A stretch of DNA of 8,415 bases from Pedobacter sp. (GCA_004295885.1 SEDG01000084.1:1-8415), one strand, 5' to 3'. Positions 1-8,318 are shown, numbered from the stretch's first letter. Made by a program: numbers and translations. Notes: a model not told the origin generated them from the letters alone.

Positions 1-1976
1 CGAAGAGAAGCATAATCTAACCATTTTTCTACTTGTTTTGCAAGAAATGGCTCGTTATGAATGTTCCATTTAACACCAATTGAAGGACTTTTAGTGTAGC
101 CTGCATCTGGTCCGTTTGATGAGTTGCCATCATAACGATAGGTAGCATCTAGTACATATCTCCTTTTGTAATTATAAGCAAAACTTCCAGCGAAGGCTAC
201 CGAACGCGATTGAGCAAAGTTATCAAGTGTACCTCCCAATGAAGTTACATAATTATCAACTCCAACAATTGGCCCTCTTAAATAATCGTTTACAACTTTG
301 TTGTTCTTGATCACATCAGCCTTAAAGTTGGCAGAGTTTACTTCTGTAAAAACATAAGTAATAAAGTTATGTGCATCTTCTCCCTTATTGTCTTTAATTG
401 AATAAATGTATTGTAATAAATTCCTATTGTAAACTACATTTTTTACACTGTTATAGGCAAATAATGAAGACCTATCGCCATTTATCGAAGCGGGTAAAAA
501 ATTATCTTCCGTACCTGTATTAAAAGTATAGTTAAAATTTGATGTTAAACTCAAGTTCTTAACAAACTCATATTTCAGCTCAATGGTGCTATTTAAATCG
601 ACAGTTTTATTATCATTATCAGTAACTACAGCACCTAAAACAGAATTTACGGCAGAGAATTGAGAGGGCGATGGTAATAAGGATGATGAAGCACCTCCTG
701 TGGCAACACCAGTGTTTAATAATCCATTCCCACTGCCCTTTTGCTGTTTACCCAAAGCCCCGTTTATGGTAGCATATAGTTTAAACTTCTGATTAGGCAT
801 GTATTGCATATTCATCCTCAAGTTCGACCTATTGAATCCAGTATTTTCTTGAATTCCTTTTTGACCGAAATACCCGAAATTCACTTTGTAATTAAAAGCC
901 TGATCACCTCCTGAGATATTAAGGTTATGCGTTTGATTGTAGGTGGTTCTGTAGAAGTAAGATTGCCAATCTGTAGAGTTATTGTAGTAGGCATTTAAAC
1001 TATCAGCAATAAAAGCAGTACCATTTATTAAACCTAATGCATGGTAATAACTGGTATCACTCTGTAAAATTTGAGCCATGCGTAGGTTACGCTCATCAAC
1101 ACCACCTATTACCGAACGTAATTTTGGCACTGTGCTTACAAAGAACTGTCCGTTATAAGTAATTACTGGCACTTTTGAATTACCTCTTTTAGTGGTAATT
1201 AAGATAACCCCATAAGCACCACGAGACCCGTATAAAGCTGTTGCAGATGCATCTTTTAAGACTTCTACGTCGGCAATATCTTGTTGGGGAATCATTGAAA
1301 TTGGACTTACCCCTGGACCAGCTGATTGGAAACCGTAGGTAAAGTTTTGGTTATCATCAACGGGAACACCATCGACTACGAATAATGGAGAAGTAGGTTG
1401 CAAGAAAGCCTGATTTCCAGAACCGGTAATACTGGTACTGGATAAACCACGAATGGTCATTGAACCCCTCATACCTGGCGAACCAGTATTTTGCTGAATA
1501 TTTAATCCGGCAACTTTTCCCTGCAACATATCGGTAACACTGGCTACTGGAACTGCTTGTAGATCCTTACCAGAAATCTTAACGCTAGACCCTACCGAAG
1601 TTTCCTTGCTTTTGGTAACATAACCAGATGATACAGTAACCTCTTTTAGGTTATTGTAGTCGTTTTCTAACTTAACGTCTAATTTCGTTTTGCCTTGAAC
1701 GCTTATCTTTATGGTTTTATAGCCGATAAAAGAAAATTCTAAAACTGCATTTTCTGGAACGGAAACAGAGTAAACACCATCAGAGTTAGTAACTCCAATA
1801 GCTTTTCTATCTAAAAAGATGTTCACGCTTGGAACGGTTCCTTGATTGTCTGAAACAGTACCGGTTACAGTCTTTTTAGTTTGTGCTTTTGCTTCTTGAT
1901 TGATGCCTAAAAACAGGAACAATAAAGCAAATATGTAAATGTATCTCATCTTTGATAAATTAATTTTCAGGTTCAT
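1..1976 (-). CDS. SusC/RagA family TonB-linked outer membrane transporter, C-terminus cut by window edge
   Basis: This is a TonB-dependent outer-membrane importer of the SusC/RagA family. I translated the minus strand by hand, and the frame stays open from the ATG at 1976 to the window edge, giving 658 complete codons. Family members are usually around 1000 residues, so much of the barrel is missing. Domains in order: signal peptide at about 1-31 ending AKA; a carboxypeptidase-regulatory-like beta-sandwich at about 37-104 (VTGTVSDNQG, then SFIGYKT); a TonB-box-like segment KEVTVSSGY at 111-119; the plug at about 120-265 with LQGKVAGLNI (151-160), TIRGLSS, FVVDGVPVDD (199-208) and LKDASATALYGSRGAYGVI (240-258); then barrel strands. 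It starts 4 bases after the DUF5007-like stop codon. An in-frame ATG at 1949 would give a shorter signal peptide beginning MRYIYIF. A SusD partner should follow beyond position 1. The family assignment is firm; the substrate is unknown. Confidence 0.95.
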   Translation of the reverse strand, partial: MNLKINLSKMRYIYIFALLFLFLGINQEAKAQTKKTVTGTVSDNQGTVPSVNIFLDRKAIGVTNSDGVYSVSVPENAVLEFSFIGYKTIKISVQGKTKLDVKLENDYNNLKEVTVSSGYVTKSKETSVGSSVKISGKDLQAVPVASVTDMLQGKVAGLNIQQNTGSPGMRGSMTIRGLSSTSITGSGNQAFLQPTSPLFVVDGVPVDDNQNFTYGFQSAGPGVSPISMIPQQDIADVEVLKDASATALYGSRGAYGVILITTKRGNSKVPVITYNGQFFVSTVPKLRSVIGGVDERNLRMAQILQSDTSYYHALGLINGTAFIADSLNAYYNNSTDWQSYFYRTTYNQTHNLNISGGDQAFNYKVNFGYFGQKGIQENTGFNRSNLRMNMQYMPNQKFKLYATINGALGKQQKGSGNGLLNTGVATGGASSSLLPSPSQFSAVNSVLGAVVTDNDNKTVDLNSTIELKYEFVKNLSLTSNFNYTFNTGTEDNFLPASINGDRSSLFAYNSVKNVVYNRNLLQYIYSIKDNKGEDAHNFITYVFTEVNSANFKADVIKNNKVVNDYLRGPIVGVDNYVTSLGGTLDNFAQSRSVAFAGSFAYNYKRRYVLDATYRYDGNSSNGPDAGYTKSPSIGVKWNIHNEPFLAKQVEKWLDYASL

Positions 1977-1980
1977 CTTA
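1947..1980 (-). promoter_or_regulatory. Translation start region of the second SusC, with two candidate ATGs
   Basis: Two in-frame ATG codons lie 27 bases apart, at 1976 and 1949. The first is preceded by AATAATAAG, which overlaps the stop codon of the upstream gene. The second is preceded by TTATCAAAG. Neither has a Shine-Dalgarno sequence, which is normal in Bacteroidota, where A-rich leaders are used instead. Both give a workable signal peptide. I prefer 1976 because it sits 4 bases after the previous stop, which suits translational coupling, but the sequence does not settle the choice. Confidence 0.4.
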
Positions 1981-3000
1981 TTATTCATTGGTGAATTTTG
2001 GACGTTCTGTTTTAAACCAGAAAATAATTGTCCAGTTACCCTGTTCGAAAATATTGAAGTTCATCCCTATCAAACCAGTTTCTTGAACGTTGCCAAAACC
2101 TTGACGATTGTATCTAAAAATAGCTTTAGCCTGCTGACCAGATGTTGTAGTATATTTTGTAGGATATGATGCTAAAGGAATTGGATAAGCTACCTCGTAT
2201 TTTACAGAATCGCTGTTTTTTACCATGTTAAACCCGTGTACCACATTTACCCAGTCTGTTGCAGCAAATTTATTTGGATCAATTACCTGTTGTAATGAAT
2301 CTATAAACTTAAACGACAATGAATTACCTGGAGCGTTGTTCTTTTTAAACTGAACCTCAACATCAGATAAAAACCTTCCCGTTTTCTCCCCTCTAATGTT
2401 GCTTATCAAGGATGGAAATACTCCAGTTGTGATCGCTTGGCCAGTTGTTGAGTTTAAGTTAGATGGTTCAAACGGGCGTTCTTTAAAGGGGCGTAACTTC
2501 ATATCCTTAAAAAAACGACGACCACCCGAGTTAGATACTTCAACATCAAACACATAACCTGAATCTGGCTGCGCTCTAACGAAATTGGAATTAGCTTTAT
2601 TCCACATTAAAAACTGACCAGAATGTTCGCGAATTTCAAACAACTGATGATTTTCTGTTTTACGCTTGGCTTCTATTTCAGCAATAGATTTCTCCGTTCC
2701 ATCATAAGCCGATTTCCAAACTTGCACAGGAAAGTATTCTGTTAATTCTGGTGCTGGCTCTCCAGTAAACCTTCGCATGTTTACAATTTTAAAGTCAAGC
2801 GGCACAGAAGAACTTCCTACAAAAAAATTGTCTGAAAACAATGTATTACGACCTAATACGGGTTGATAGGTTAATTGTGTAAACTGTGAATCTTTTCCTA
2901 ATGATAGTCTTTCATCCGGAATATTCTTTTTACAAGCTGTGATCAGTGCGAAACTTAAAACTATTAAGCTCGCTAATGATAAATATTTTCTCTTATTCAT
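1981..3000 (-). CDS. Probable DUF5007-family surface lipoprotein
   Basis: This is a 339-residue predicted lipoprotein with no enzyme motif that I recognise. Residues 1-22 form a signal peptide (charged MNKRK, then a hydrophobic core) ending in a lipobox LITAC with the lipidated cysteine at 23, followed by KK. The mature part looks rich in beta strand and polar. Distinctive segments are YQPVLGRNTLF (45-55), VPLDFKIVNMRRFTGEPAPEL (66-86), EKSIAEIEAKR (103-113), the repeated-glycine stretch DVEVSNSGGRRFF (152-164), and an aromatic C-terminus GNWTIIFWFKTERPKF (321-336). This pattern, and its place beside a fasciclin gene and SusC/SusD genes, matches what I remember of DUF5007 proteins in Pedobacter and relatives. 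That family name is from memory, not a search. It lies 11 bases after the fasciclin gene and 4 bases before the second SusC. A role as an accessory ligand-binding or structural surface protein is inference. Confidence 0.8.
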   Translation of the reverse strand: MNKRKYLSLASLIVLSFALITACKKNIPDERLSLGKDSQFTQLTYQPVLGRNTLFSDNFFVGSSSVPLDFKIVNMRRFTGEPAPELTEYFPVQVWKSAYDGTEKSIAEIEAKRKTENHQLFEIREHSGQFLMWNKANSNFVRAQPDSGYVFDVEVSNSGGRRFFKDMKLRPFKERPFEPSNLNSTTGQAITTGVFPSLISNIRGEKTGRFLSDVEVQFKKNNAPGNSLSFKFIDSLQQVIDPNKFAATDWVNVVHGFNMVKNSDSVKYEVAYPIPLASYPTKYTTTSGQQAKAIFRYNRQGFGNVQETGLIGMNFNIFEQGNWTIIFWFKTERPKFTNE

Positions 3001-3011
3001 TATCTTAAATC

Positions 3012-3689
3012 TTATTGATTAACAAAGTCTACGAATTCGTTGAAACCAAAATCATGCAATGGTGCCAATATGTTAATTACACCATTTTTGGCTTTAATAT
3101 TTACAGCGTTGGTATTAGTTCTTTGCCAATATTTTTCGAAAATACTGTTCTTCGGATCGCTGAAAATTATAGATTGCGGCCCGCCTTGTACAAAGCCCGA
3201 GGCATTTAATTTATCATATTTAATATGCATTGGATAGTTATAAAACACACTGATATACAAAGCGCCATCAGCAAATGGAGCGTAGGCGTCTGTAGTTCTA
3301 GCACCTCTTATGATATAACTGGTGGTAAGAATATGCAACGCCAACGGATTACAATCTTTCAAATACAATGGCGTTTTGCCTTGGCTTTTTCTTAAAATAT
3401 TTAAGTTTTTAACAACTGCTTGAAAGCTTTCATTTGTGGGTGCAAAAAGAGTGATGCTATTGTTAGTTAAGGTGTCCCTTAAATCAGGTAATCTATCTAA
3501 AACCAACAGTAATGAGTCGAAAGTATTAGGTTGTGCTTTTAAATAAGCTAGCACCGTTCCATTAAATTCCTTTACATTATTTTTATAATCGTAATATTCC
3601 GAATCCTTTTTGCAAGCAGTGAAGGTCATGCCTATTAAAACCAATAACATAATTGGCCACTGCATTAATTTTCTATTTCTTTTAATCAT
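3012..3689 (-). CDS. Fasciclin (FAS1) domain lipoprotein
   Basis: This is a 225-residue predicted surface lipoprotein. The signal peptide ends in the lipobox MTFTAC, with the cysteine at 26 followed by KKD. One FAS1 domain fills about 38-225. Its H1-type motif ITLFAPTNESFQ is clear at 79-90, and an H2-type motif NGVINILAPL is at 202-211. The segment between them is long, and the central Tyr-His-type motif found in many FAS1 domains appears altered to ALHILTTSYIIRG (117-129). FAS1 domains are known for protein-protein and carbohydrate-associated adhesion; no catalysis is expected. The gene follows SusD by 22 bases and precedes the DUF5007-like gene by 11, so it is probably co-expressed with the transporter. 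It may help bind ligand or hold the outer-membrane complex together, but that is inference. The start at 3689 follows AAAATAAG; a second Met at residue 9 would leave almost no positively charged n-region. Confidence 0.9.
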   Translation of the reverse strand: MIKRNRKLMQWPIMLLVLIGMTFTACKKDSEYYDYKNNVKEFNGTVLAYLKAQPNTFDSLLLVLDRLPDLRDTLTNNSITLFAPTNESFQAVVKNLNILRKSQGKTPLYLKDCNPLALHILTTSYIIRGARTTDAYAPFADGALYISVFYNYPMHIKYDKLNASGFVQGGPQSIIFSDPKNSIFEKYWQRTNTNAVNIKAKNGVINILAPLHDFGFNEFVDFVNQ

Positions 3690-3711
3690 CTTATTTTAAA
3701 TGAGTGAACCA

Positions 3712-5280
3712 CTAATTCCAATATGGATTTTGTTTAATTTGAGAATTGGCGTTTAAGATATCTCTTGATATTGGCCAATAAATTCCACCGTTTGCTATTA
3801 ATGCATTAAATGCTGGATTATTCTTTTTGATTTTGTTGTAACGAACGATATCATACCAACGCCATCCCTCTCCCATTAATTCCCTTCTTCTTTCTGCAAA
3901 AATGGCATCTATCAAATCTGCTGATGAACTTGATAAATATGGCAATGTCCCTCTTTGAGAGGCAGCTTGGTTAAGTGCATTTATGGCATCGTTACGTAGT
4001 CCCAGAACAGCTAAGGCTTCTGCCCTCAGCAGTGTTATTTCCTCAATTCTTGTAAATAATACTGCAGAAGTGAAAAAGGCTAAATTGCCACTGGTTTGAG
4101 CCGCACCAATTACCTTAATCTTGCTAAACAATGGACGTTCGGTATTATAATTCGTAAAATAATTTGCACGTACTAAACCTGTTAATGGATCAATGCTGAA
4201 ACGTAAATCATTGTTATCAGTAAATACTTTTCTAATGGTATCCTTTGGCACAAAAATCTCTGGAGATTCTTTTAAAATGATTGGTTTTGCTAGTGTTAAT
4301 TGCTCTAAGTGACCATTAGCTGTAGCTTCACCATTACCATATTCAAATCCAAACCCAACAATTTGTACGGCACGTTTAAATGCGAAAGGACTATACGCAT
4401 TCACATTTTCTGTCAGCTCGTCTGTAGTAATGTACTTCACTCCAAAACTTCCATCGCCATTCAGTTGTGACATATTATCCAAGAAGAATTTTGTATAAAC
4501 TTCGCAGTCTAGATAGTTGCCTTGCCAAGCTGCAATGTGTGCCAGAATCGCATAACCTGATAATTTCGTTAACAACAATCCATTCCAAGTAGACCAACCA
4601 CTTCCGTAATACAAGCCCGGAAGAAGTGGATCTGAACCACCATATCTATAAGGTAATACCTTAACTGCTAACAGGAGTTCTGACGTTGCAAAAGCTAAAA
4701 CCTTGTCTTTAGATGCTCTTGGGTGTGTAGTAAAATCTCCATCATGAGAAGTAATCAGCAACGGCACATCTCCCCAAATACGTACCATATAAAAATAAGC
4801 AAAAGCTCTCATTGCTCTAGCTTGCGCAACATCTGCTTGGTTATTGATTGGCGTATAACGGGGATCTTTGGCAACAATTTCACGTGAGCGTTCTATAAAC
4901 AAACTTGCTGCGTTGATAACCGAATAAAATCGTCTCCAGTTGGTAATACTATTCATTACTGGGTAAGAGGCGTTTAATTGTCCGTCAATTATTGCTTTTA
5001 AATCTGAGCGACTGGTTGATACAAAGTCTCCTTTTCTCAAATCGCCCATTAACCAATGCGTGTTATCGGCCACCATGGCGGTGCGCATTAAAGTGTATAT
5101 TCCAATTAATGCGCCTTTTGCGTCTTCTTGGTTTTTCCATAAATTTTCTTCGGCTGCCAATCTTGTAGATTGTACATCGAGTATTTTTTTACATGAAAAA
5201 TTAGAAGTTAGAAGCGTAGATAACAATAGCGTAATTAAAATCTTATTTAATTTAACGCCTTTATATTTTAATGATCTCAT
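3712..5280 (-). CDS. RagB/SusD family nutrient uptake outer membrane lipoprotein
   Basis: This is the 522-residue surface lipoprotein that forms the ligand-capturing lid over the SusC barrel encoded just upstream. The signal peptide has a basic start (MRSLKYKGVK), a leucine-rich core, and a cysteine at 30 in TSNFSC followed by KK. SusD hallmarks are plain. The N-terminal helical repeat region includes NAASLFIERSREI (123-135) and ARAMRAFAYFYMVRIWGDVPL (154-174). The C-terminal part has RIEEITLLRAEALAVLG (411-427), then ERRRELMGEGWRWYDIVRY (463-481). The end YWPISRDILN to KQNPYWN (501-522) matches the family's PI-and-QNP-type tail. The length is typical for the family and no frame damage is seen. 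It starts 11 bases after the SusC stop, the standard SusC-SusD order. The ligand cannot be deduced, since SusD binding sites are poorly conserved and no degradative enzyme is encoded here. Confidence 0.97.
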   Translation of the reverse strand: MRSLKYKGVKLNKILITLLLSTLLTSNFSCKKILDVQSTRLAAEENLWKNQEDAKGALIGIYTLMRTAMVADNTHWLMGDLRKGDFVSTSRSDLKAIIDGQLNASYPVMNSITNWRRFYSVINAASLFIERSREIVAKDPRYTPINNQADVAQARAMRAFAYFYMVRIWGDVPLLITSHDGDFTTHPRASKDKVLAFATSELLLAVKVLPYRYGGSDPLLPGLYYGSGWSTWNGLLLTKLSGYAILAHIAAWQGNYLDCEVYTKFFLDNMSQLNGDGSFGVKYITTDELTENVNAYSPFAFKRAVQIVGFGFEYGNGEATANGHLEQLTLAKPIILKESPEIFVPKDTIRKVFTDNNDLRFSIDPLTGLVRANYFTNYNTERPLFSKIKVIGAAQTSGNLAFFTSAVLFTRIEEITLLRAEALAVLGLRNDAINALNQAASQRGTLPYLSSSSADLIDAIFAERRRELMGEGWRWYDIVRYNKIKKNNPAFNALIANGGIYWPISRDILNANSQIKQNPYWN

Positions 5281-5291
5281 AATATGCGTTC

Positions 5292-8200
5292 CTATAAATC
5301 TAATTTCAAACCAAAGGTGAAAGTTCTGGCAATTGGTAAACTGGTACCATCGTAATTACCATTGTAGTTAATCAATTCAGGATCTTTGCCCGAGAAACTT
5401 GTAATGGTTAATAAATTGCTTCCTGTTAAGTATAAATAAGCTCTTCGGAAACCTAACTTAGCATTGGTTATAAATTTGGTTTTTGTTAAATCGTACCCAA
5501 TGGTTACCGAACGAAGTTTAATGAAGGAAGCATCTTCTAGGAACAAATCTTGATCTTTGCGATAAGGAATTACGTTGCTCCATACATTATAAATTGGATA
5601 GCTCTTCACATTAGTAGTAGTTTGCCAGCTCGTAATCTCTTTAACAGAGTTGATGTCGCTTGCAGATTCTCTATTTACAAAATCATATCTAGCAGCATCA
5701 AACTGATTAATTGCTTTTTGGCCTAACGCGAAGAAGAAATGGAAATTCAAATCAAAGTTTTTGTAACTGAAATCATTAATCCAACCTCCAACAACTTTTG
5801 GCATTCTGTTTCCGGTAAATTGCTTGTCAGCATCGGTAACATTGTAATCACCATTATAATCAACCCATTTCGGATCACCTGCCTTAAGCGCCAAACCATT
5901 AAAAGTTAATTTCTGTCCACTTGCGGAGTTCGTTGGCACTTCAGCATCCGAATTGTAAATTCCATTATTGGTGTATAACCAATAGGCTCCAACCGATTCG
6001 CCTACCTTTAACTTGTTGTTACCAATTACCAATTCGTTTAATCCTTCAGGCAATGCCGATAATTCGTTTTTGTTGTAGTTTAAATTAAGTGCAGTGGTCC
6101 AGCTTAGTGCCTTTTCATTCTGAAGGATATTTCCTGTAAAGGTTAAGTCGATTCCCTTGTTATTAATCTCCATTCCATTCTTGTAAATGCTTGCGTAACC
6201 ACTTTCTGCAGATAATGGAATGTTTAACAGTTGATTTTTGTCGTCACGATTGTAAAGTACCAATGCAGCACTTAGCCTATTATTTAAAACGGCAGTTGAT
6301 GCAGAGATATTCAAACGATCTGTATAAGGTAGCGTTACACCATAACCAACCCAACCAGTATTATATGGACGAGAGATACCTTGAAAACCACCAAAAGTTG
6401 GAATAGTTGGTTCTTCATTCCAACCATATTCAGTTCTATACTGCGGACCAGCACCAAAACGGTCATCTAAGTAAATCTTAGCTGTTCTAGCCCAAGATGC
6501 GCCTATTGTTAACTCATTAAAAAACTTATTTTCTTTTAATAACTGATTCTTTAAATTCCAGTCTGCACTAAATGCCGGTGTGGTAAGCCAACGACTATCT
6601 GGTTGCCCATTTGATGACCCATCTCTTCTAACGATGGCCCCGAAACTTAACAAATCCTTGTATTTATATTTAATGTTACCAAAAAATGAAATCAAGCCAT
6701 TTTTCATTTTATCTGAGTATCTAAACAAATAGAAATTATCTATTGCGTTTAAATAATCGTCATGGGTTTGATCTCCATCTACAACATTGATTTTAATAAA
6801 GTCACTGTTTCCATTATAACCTCTGGCATAATTGTACTTATAGGCATCTGCTTGTAATGATTGACCTAATTCAAATTCAAAAGCATGATCTTTATTAATT
6901 TCATAACCATAGCTCAACAAGTTATTTAGCCCAAATCGTTGGTTGTAGCCAAAAAAACCAGACACATAATTAACACCATCCATCAATGTAGTTGGATAAA
7001 ATGCATCTCTCAGTCCTTCGTTATAATCAAATACAACTGCAGTATTGAAGTTTAATTTAGGCATCACTTGTAAGTTTAGAGACAAGGACCCGTTTAAAAG
7101 GTTGTTTCTGTTATCGTCTACAACTTTTGAATATTCATTTAAGAACAGATTATAATTATCCTTATTGGGAGATAATGGATTAGAAAAGTCTGGCAGGTAT
7201 CTTACTTCAGCAAATCGATCACGTAAACTTTTATTTCTATTTCTATCCATCCTTGCAGCATTTAAGAAACTAGAAACGGTCATCCATTTGAAAGGCATCA
7301 TGTTAATGTTAAAAAATGCGTTGTATTTGCTCAATGCAGTTTCATCAGCATTGCTAGCACTTTTAGAGCCAGTACCGTAAAACCTAAAATTTGCACGCTC
7401 GTTACCACCAGTAATGCCCAAATTTGCACCATAAATTTGTGTGTTCTTATAGTAAAGGTCGTTCCAGTTAGATTTGCCGAAATAATCTAGATTAGTAGAA
7501 TCTCTTAAGAAGCTTGCATAATTGTCATAGTTAGCCTTGGTAGCATATTTTTTATAGAATGGTGTACGGAAGTTATTCTCGAAGACTCCATTAACAGTTT
7601 GAACATTACCAGCAGGGACAATACCAACATAAGAGTTTAAACTAATTTCCCTCAAACCACTCTTGGCCGATTTTGTGGTAATCCAGACAGCACCATTGGC
7701 TGCATTCGGCCCAAGTTTAGCTAATGATATAGGATCTTTTATTACAACAATGGATTCTATATTATCTACATCGATGTTGGCTAATAGATTGGTAGCTGGC
7801 CCAATTCTATTGTAATCGTACTTTTGCACATCGTAGGCAAAAGGATTATCCTGCACCAAGTAAACACCATTTAAATAAACAGCAGGCTGCACATTGTAAA
7901 TGTCTTTCTTGGTAAAAATTGGGGCAGATGTGCCATGAATAATCATACTTTGTTCAGTACCAGGCTCACCATTGGTTTCTTGTACATATAGACCAGTGAT
8001 GTTGCCTTTTAACATCTGCTGTAATGATAAATTAGGGATAGCCCGTGATGAGCCAACCCTCAAAGTATCAACCTTACCTTTAAACTGGTAACTAAATTTG
8101 GTGCTCGCACCTTGTCCATTCTTTTTAGAAGTATCCGAAGCCTTAGTTAGTTTATTCTTCTTATTGGTATCAATAACAAGGACAAGTTTATTTTCTAAAT

Positions 8201-8318
8201 CGGCTTTAATTGTAAAGACAAGTTTCAGGGAACGTGTTTTAACACTAGCCTTAGCATTCGGAAAACCAAAAAAAGATAACATCAAGGCGCAGAAAATGCT
8301 TGTAATGATTTTAACCAT
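5292..8318 (-). CDS. SusC/RagA family TonB-linked outer membrane transporter without N-terminal carboxypeptidase-like domain
   Basis: This complete 1008-residue TonB-dependent importer pairs with the SusD downstream. The signal peptide is about 1-24, ending NAKA. Where the usual carboxypeptidase-regulatory-like domain would be, residues 25-82 form a short, lysine- and threonine-rich stretch (TNKKNKLTKASDTSKKNGQG at 51-70). VDTLRVGSS (83-91) may serve as the TonB-contact segment. The plug (about 92-221) is recognisable but divergent: LQQMLKGNITGLYVQETNGEPG (99-120), IIHGT in place of the usual IRG, YLNGVYL in place of VDG, and VVIKDPISLAKLGPNAANGA (191-210) in place of the usual LKDA-YG-RGA-G motif. 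The barrel shows family landmarks GDPKWVDYNGDYN (814-826), FLEDASFIKLRSVTIGYDL (926-944) and LLTITSFSGKDPELI (969-983). The presence of a good signal peptide argues that the gene is whole and not 5'-truncated. It is the first gene of the apparent operon. The family call is secure; the substrate is unknown. Confidence 0.96.
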   Translation of the reverse strand: MVKIITSIFCALMLSFFGFPNAKASVKTRSLKLVFTIKADLENKLVLVIDTNKKNKLTKASDTSKKNGQGASTKFSYQFKGKVDTLRVGSSRAIPNLSLQQMLKGNITGLYVQETNGEPGTEQSMIIHGTSAPIFTKKDIYNVQPAVYLNGVYLVQDNPFAYDVQKYDYNRIGPATNLLANIDVDNIESIVVIKDPISLAKLGPNAANGAVWITTKSAKSGLREISLNSYVGIVPAGNVQTVNGVFENNFRTPFYKKYATKANYDNYASFLRDSTNLDYFGKSNWNDLYYKNTQIYGANLGITGGNERANFRFYGTGSKSASNADETALSKYNAFFNINMMPFKWMTVSSFLNAARMDRNRNKSLRDRFAEVRYLPDFSNPLSPNKDNYNLFLNEYSKVVDDNRNNLLNGSLSLNLQVMPKLNFNTAVVFDYNEGLRDAFYPTTLMDGVNYVSGFFGYNQRFGLNNLLSYGYEINKDHAFEFELGQSLQADAYKYNYARGYNGNSDFIKINVVDGDQTHDDYLNAIDNFYLFRYSDKMKNGLISFFGNIKYKYKDLLSFGAIVRRDGSSNGQPDSRWLTTPAFSADWNLKNQLLKENKFFNELTIGASWARTAKIYLDDRFGAGPQYRTEYGWNEEPTIPTFGGFQGISRPYNTGWVGYGVTLPYTDRLNISASTAVLNNRLSAALVLYNRDDKNQLLNIPLSAESGYASIYKNGMEINNKGIDLTFTGNILQNEKALSWTTALNLNYNKNELSALPEGLNELVIGNNKLKVGESVGAYWLYTNNGIYNSDAEVPTNSASGQKLTFNGLALKAGDPKWVDYNGDYNVTDADKQFTGNRMPKVVGGWINDFSYKNFDLNFHFFFALGQKAINQFDAARYDFVNRESASDINSVKEITSWQTTTNVKSYPIYNVWSNVIPYRKDQDLFLEDASFIKLRSVTIGYDLTKTKFITNAKLGFRRAYLYLTGSNLLTITSFSGKDPELINYNGNYDGTSLPIARTFTFGLKLDL

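Noticed and set aside
1939..2169. Plus-strand open frame of 76 codons
   Set aside because: It lies antisense across the DUF5007-like C-terminus and the SusC start, both well supported on the minus strand, and has no domain signature.
3015..3237. Two overlapping plus-strand open frames of about 65 codons
   Set aside because: They are antisense to the FAS1 coding region in different frames. Mutual overlap and absence of motifs mark them as chance frames.
5060..7380. Plus-strand open frames near 5060-5320, 6191-6406 and 7165-7380
   Set aside because: Each is antisense to the SusD or SusC coding region, short, and without recognisable protein features.
8092..8318. Possibility that the first SusC is a 5'-truncated or frameshifted gene that lost its N-terminal domain
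   Set aside because: A complete signal peptide with an AKA cleavage site begins at the start codon, and the frame is open throughout, so the short N-terminus looks native.
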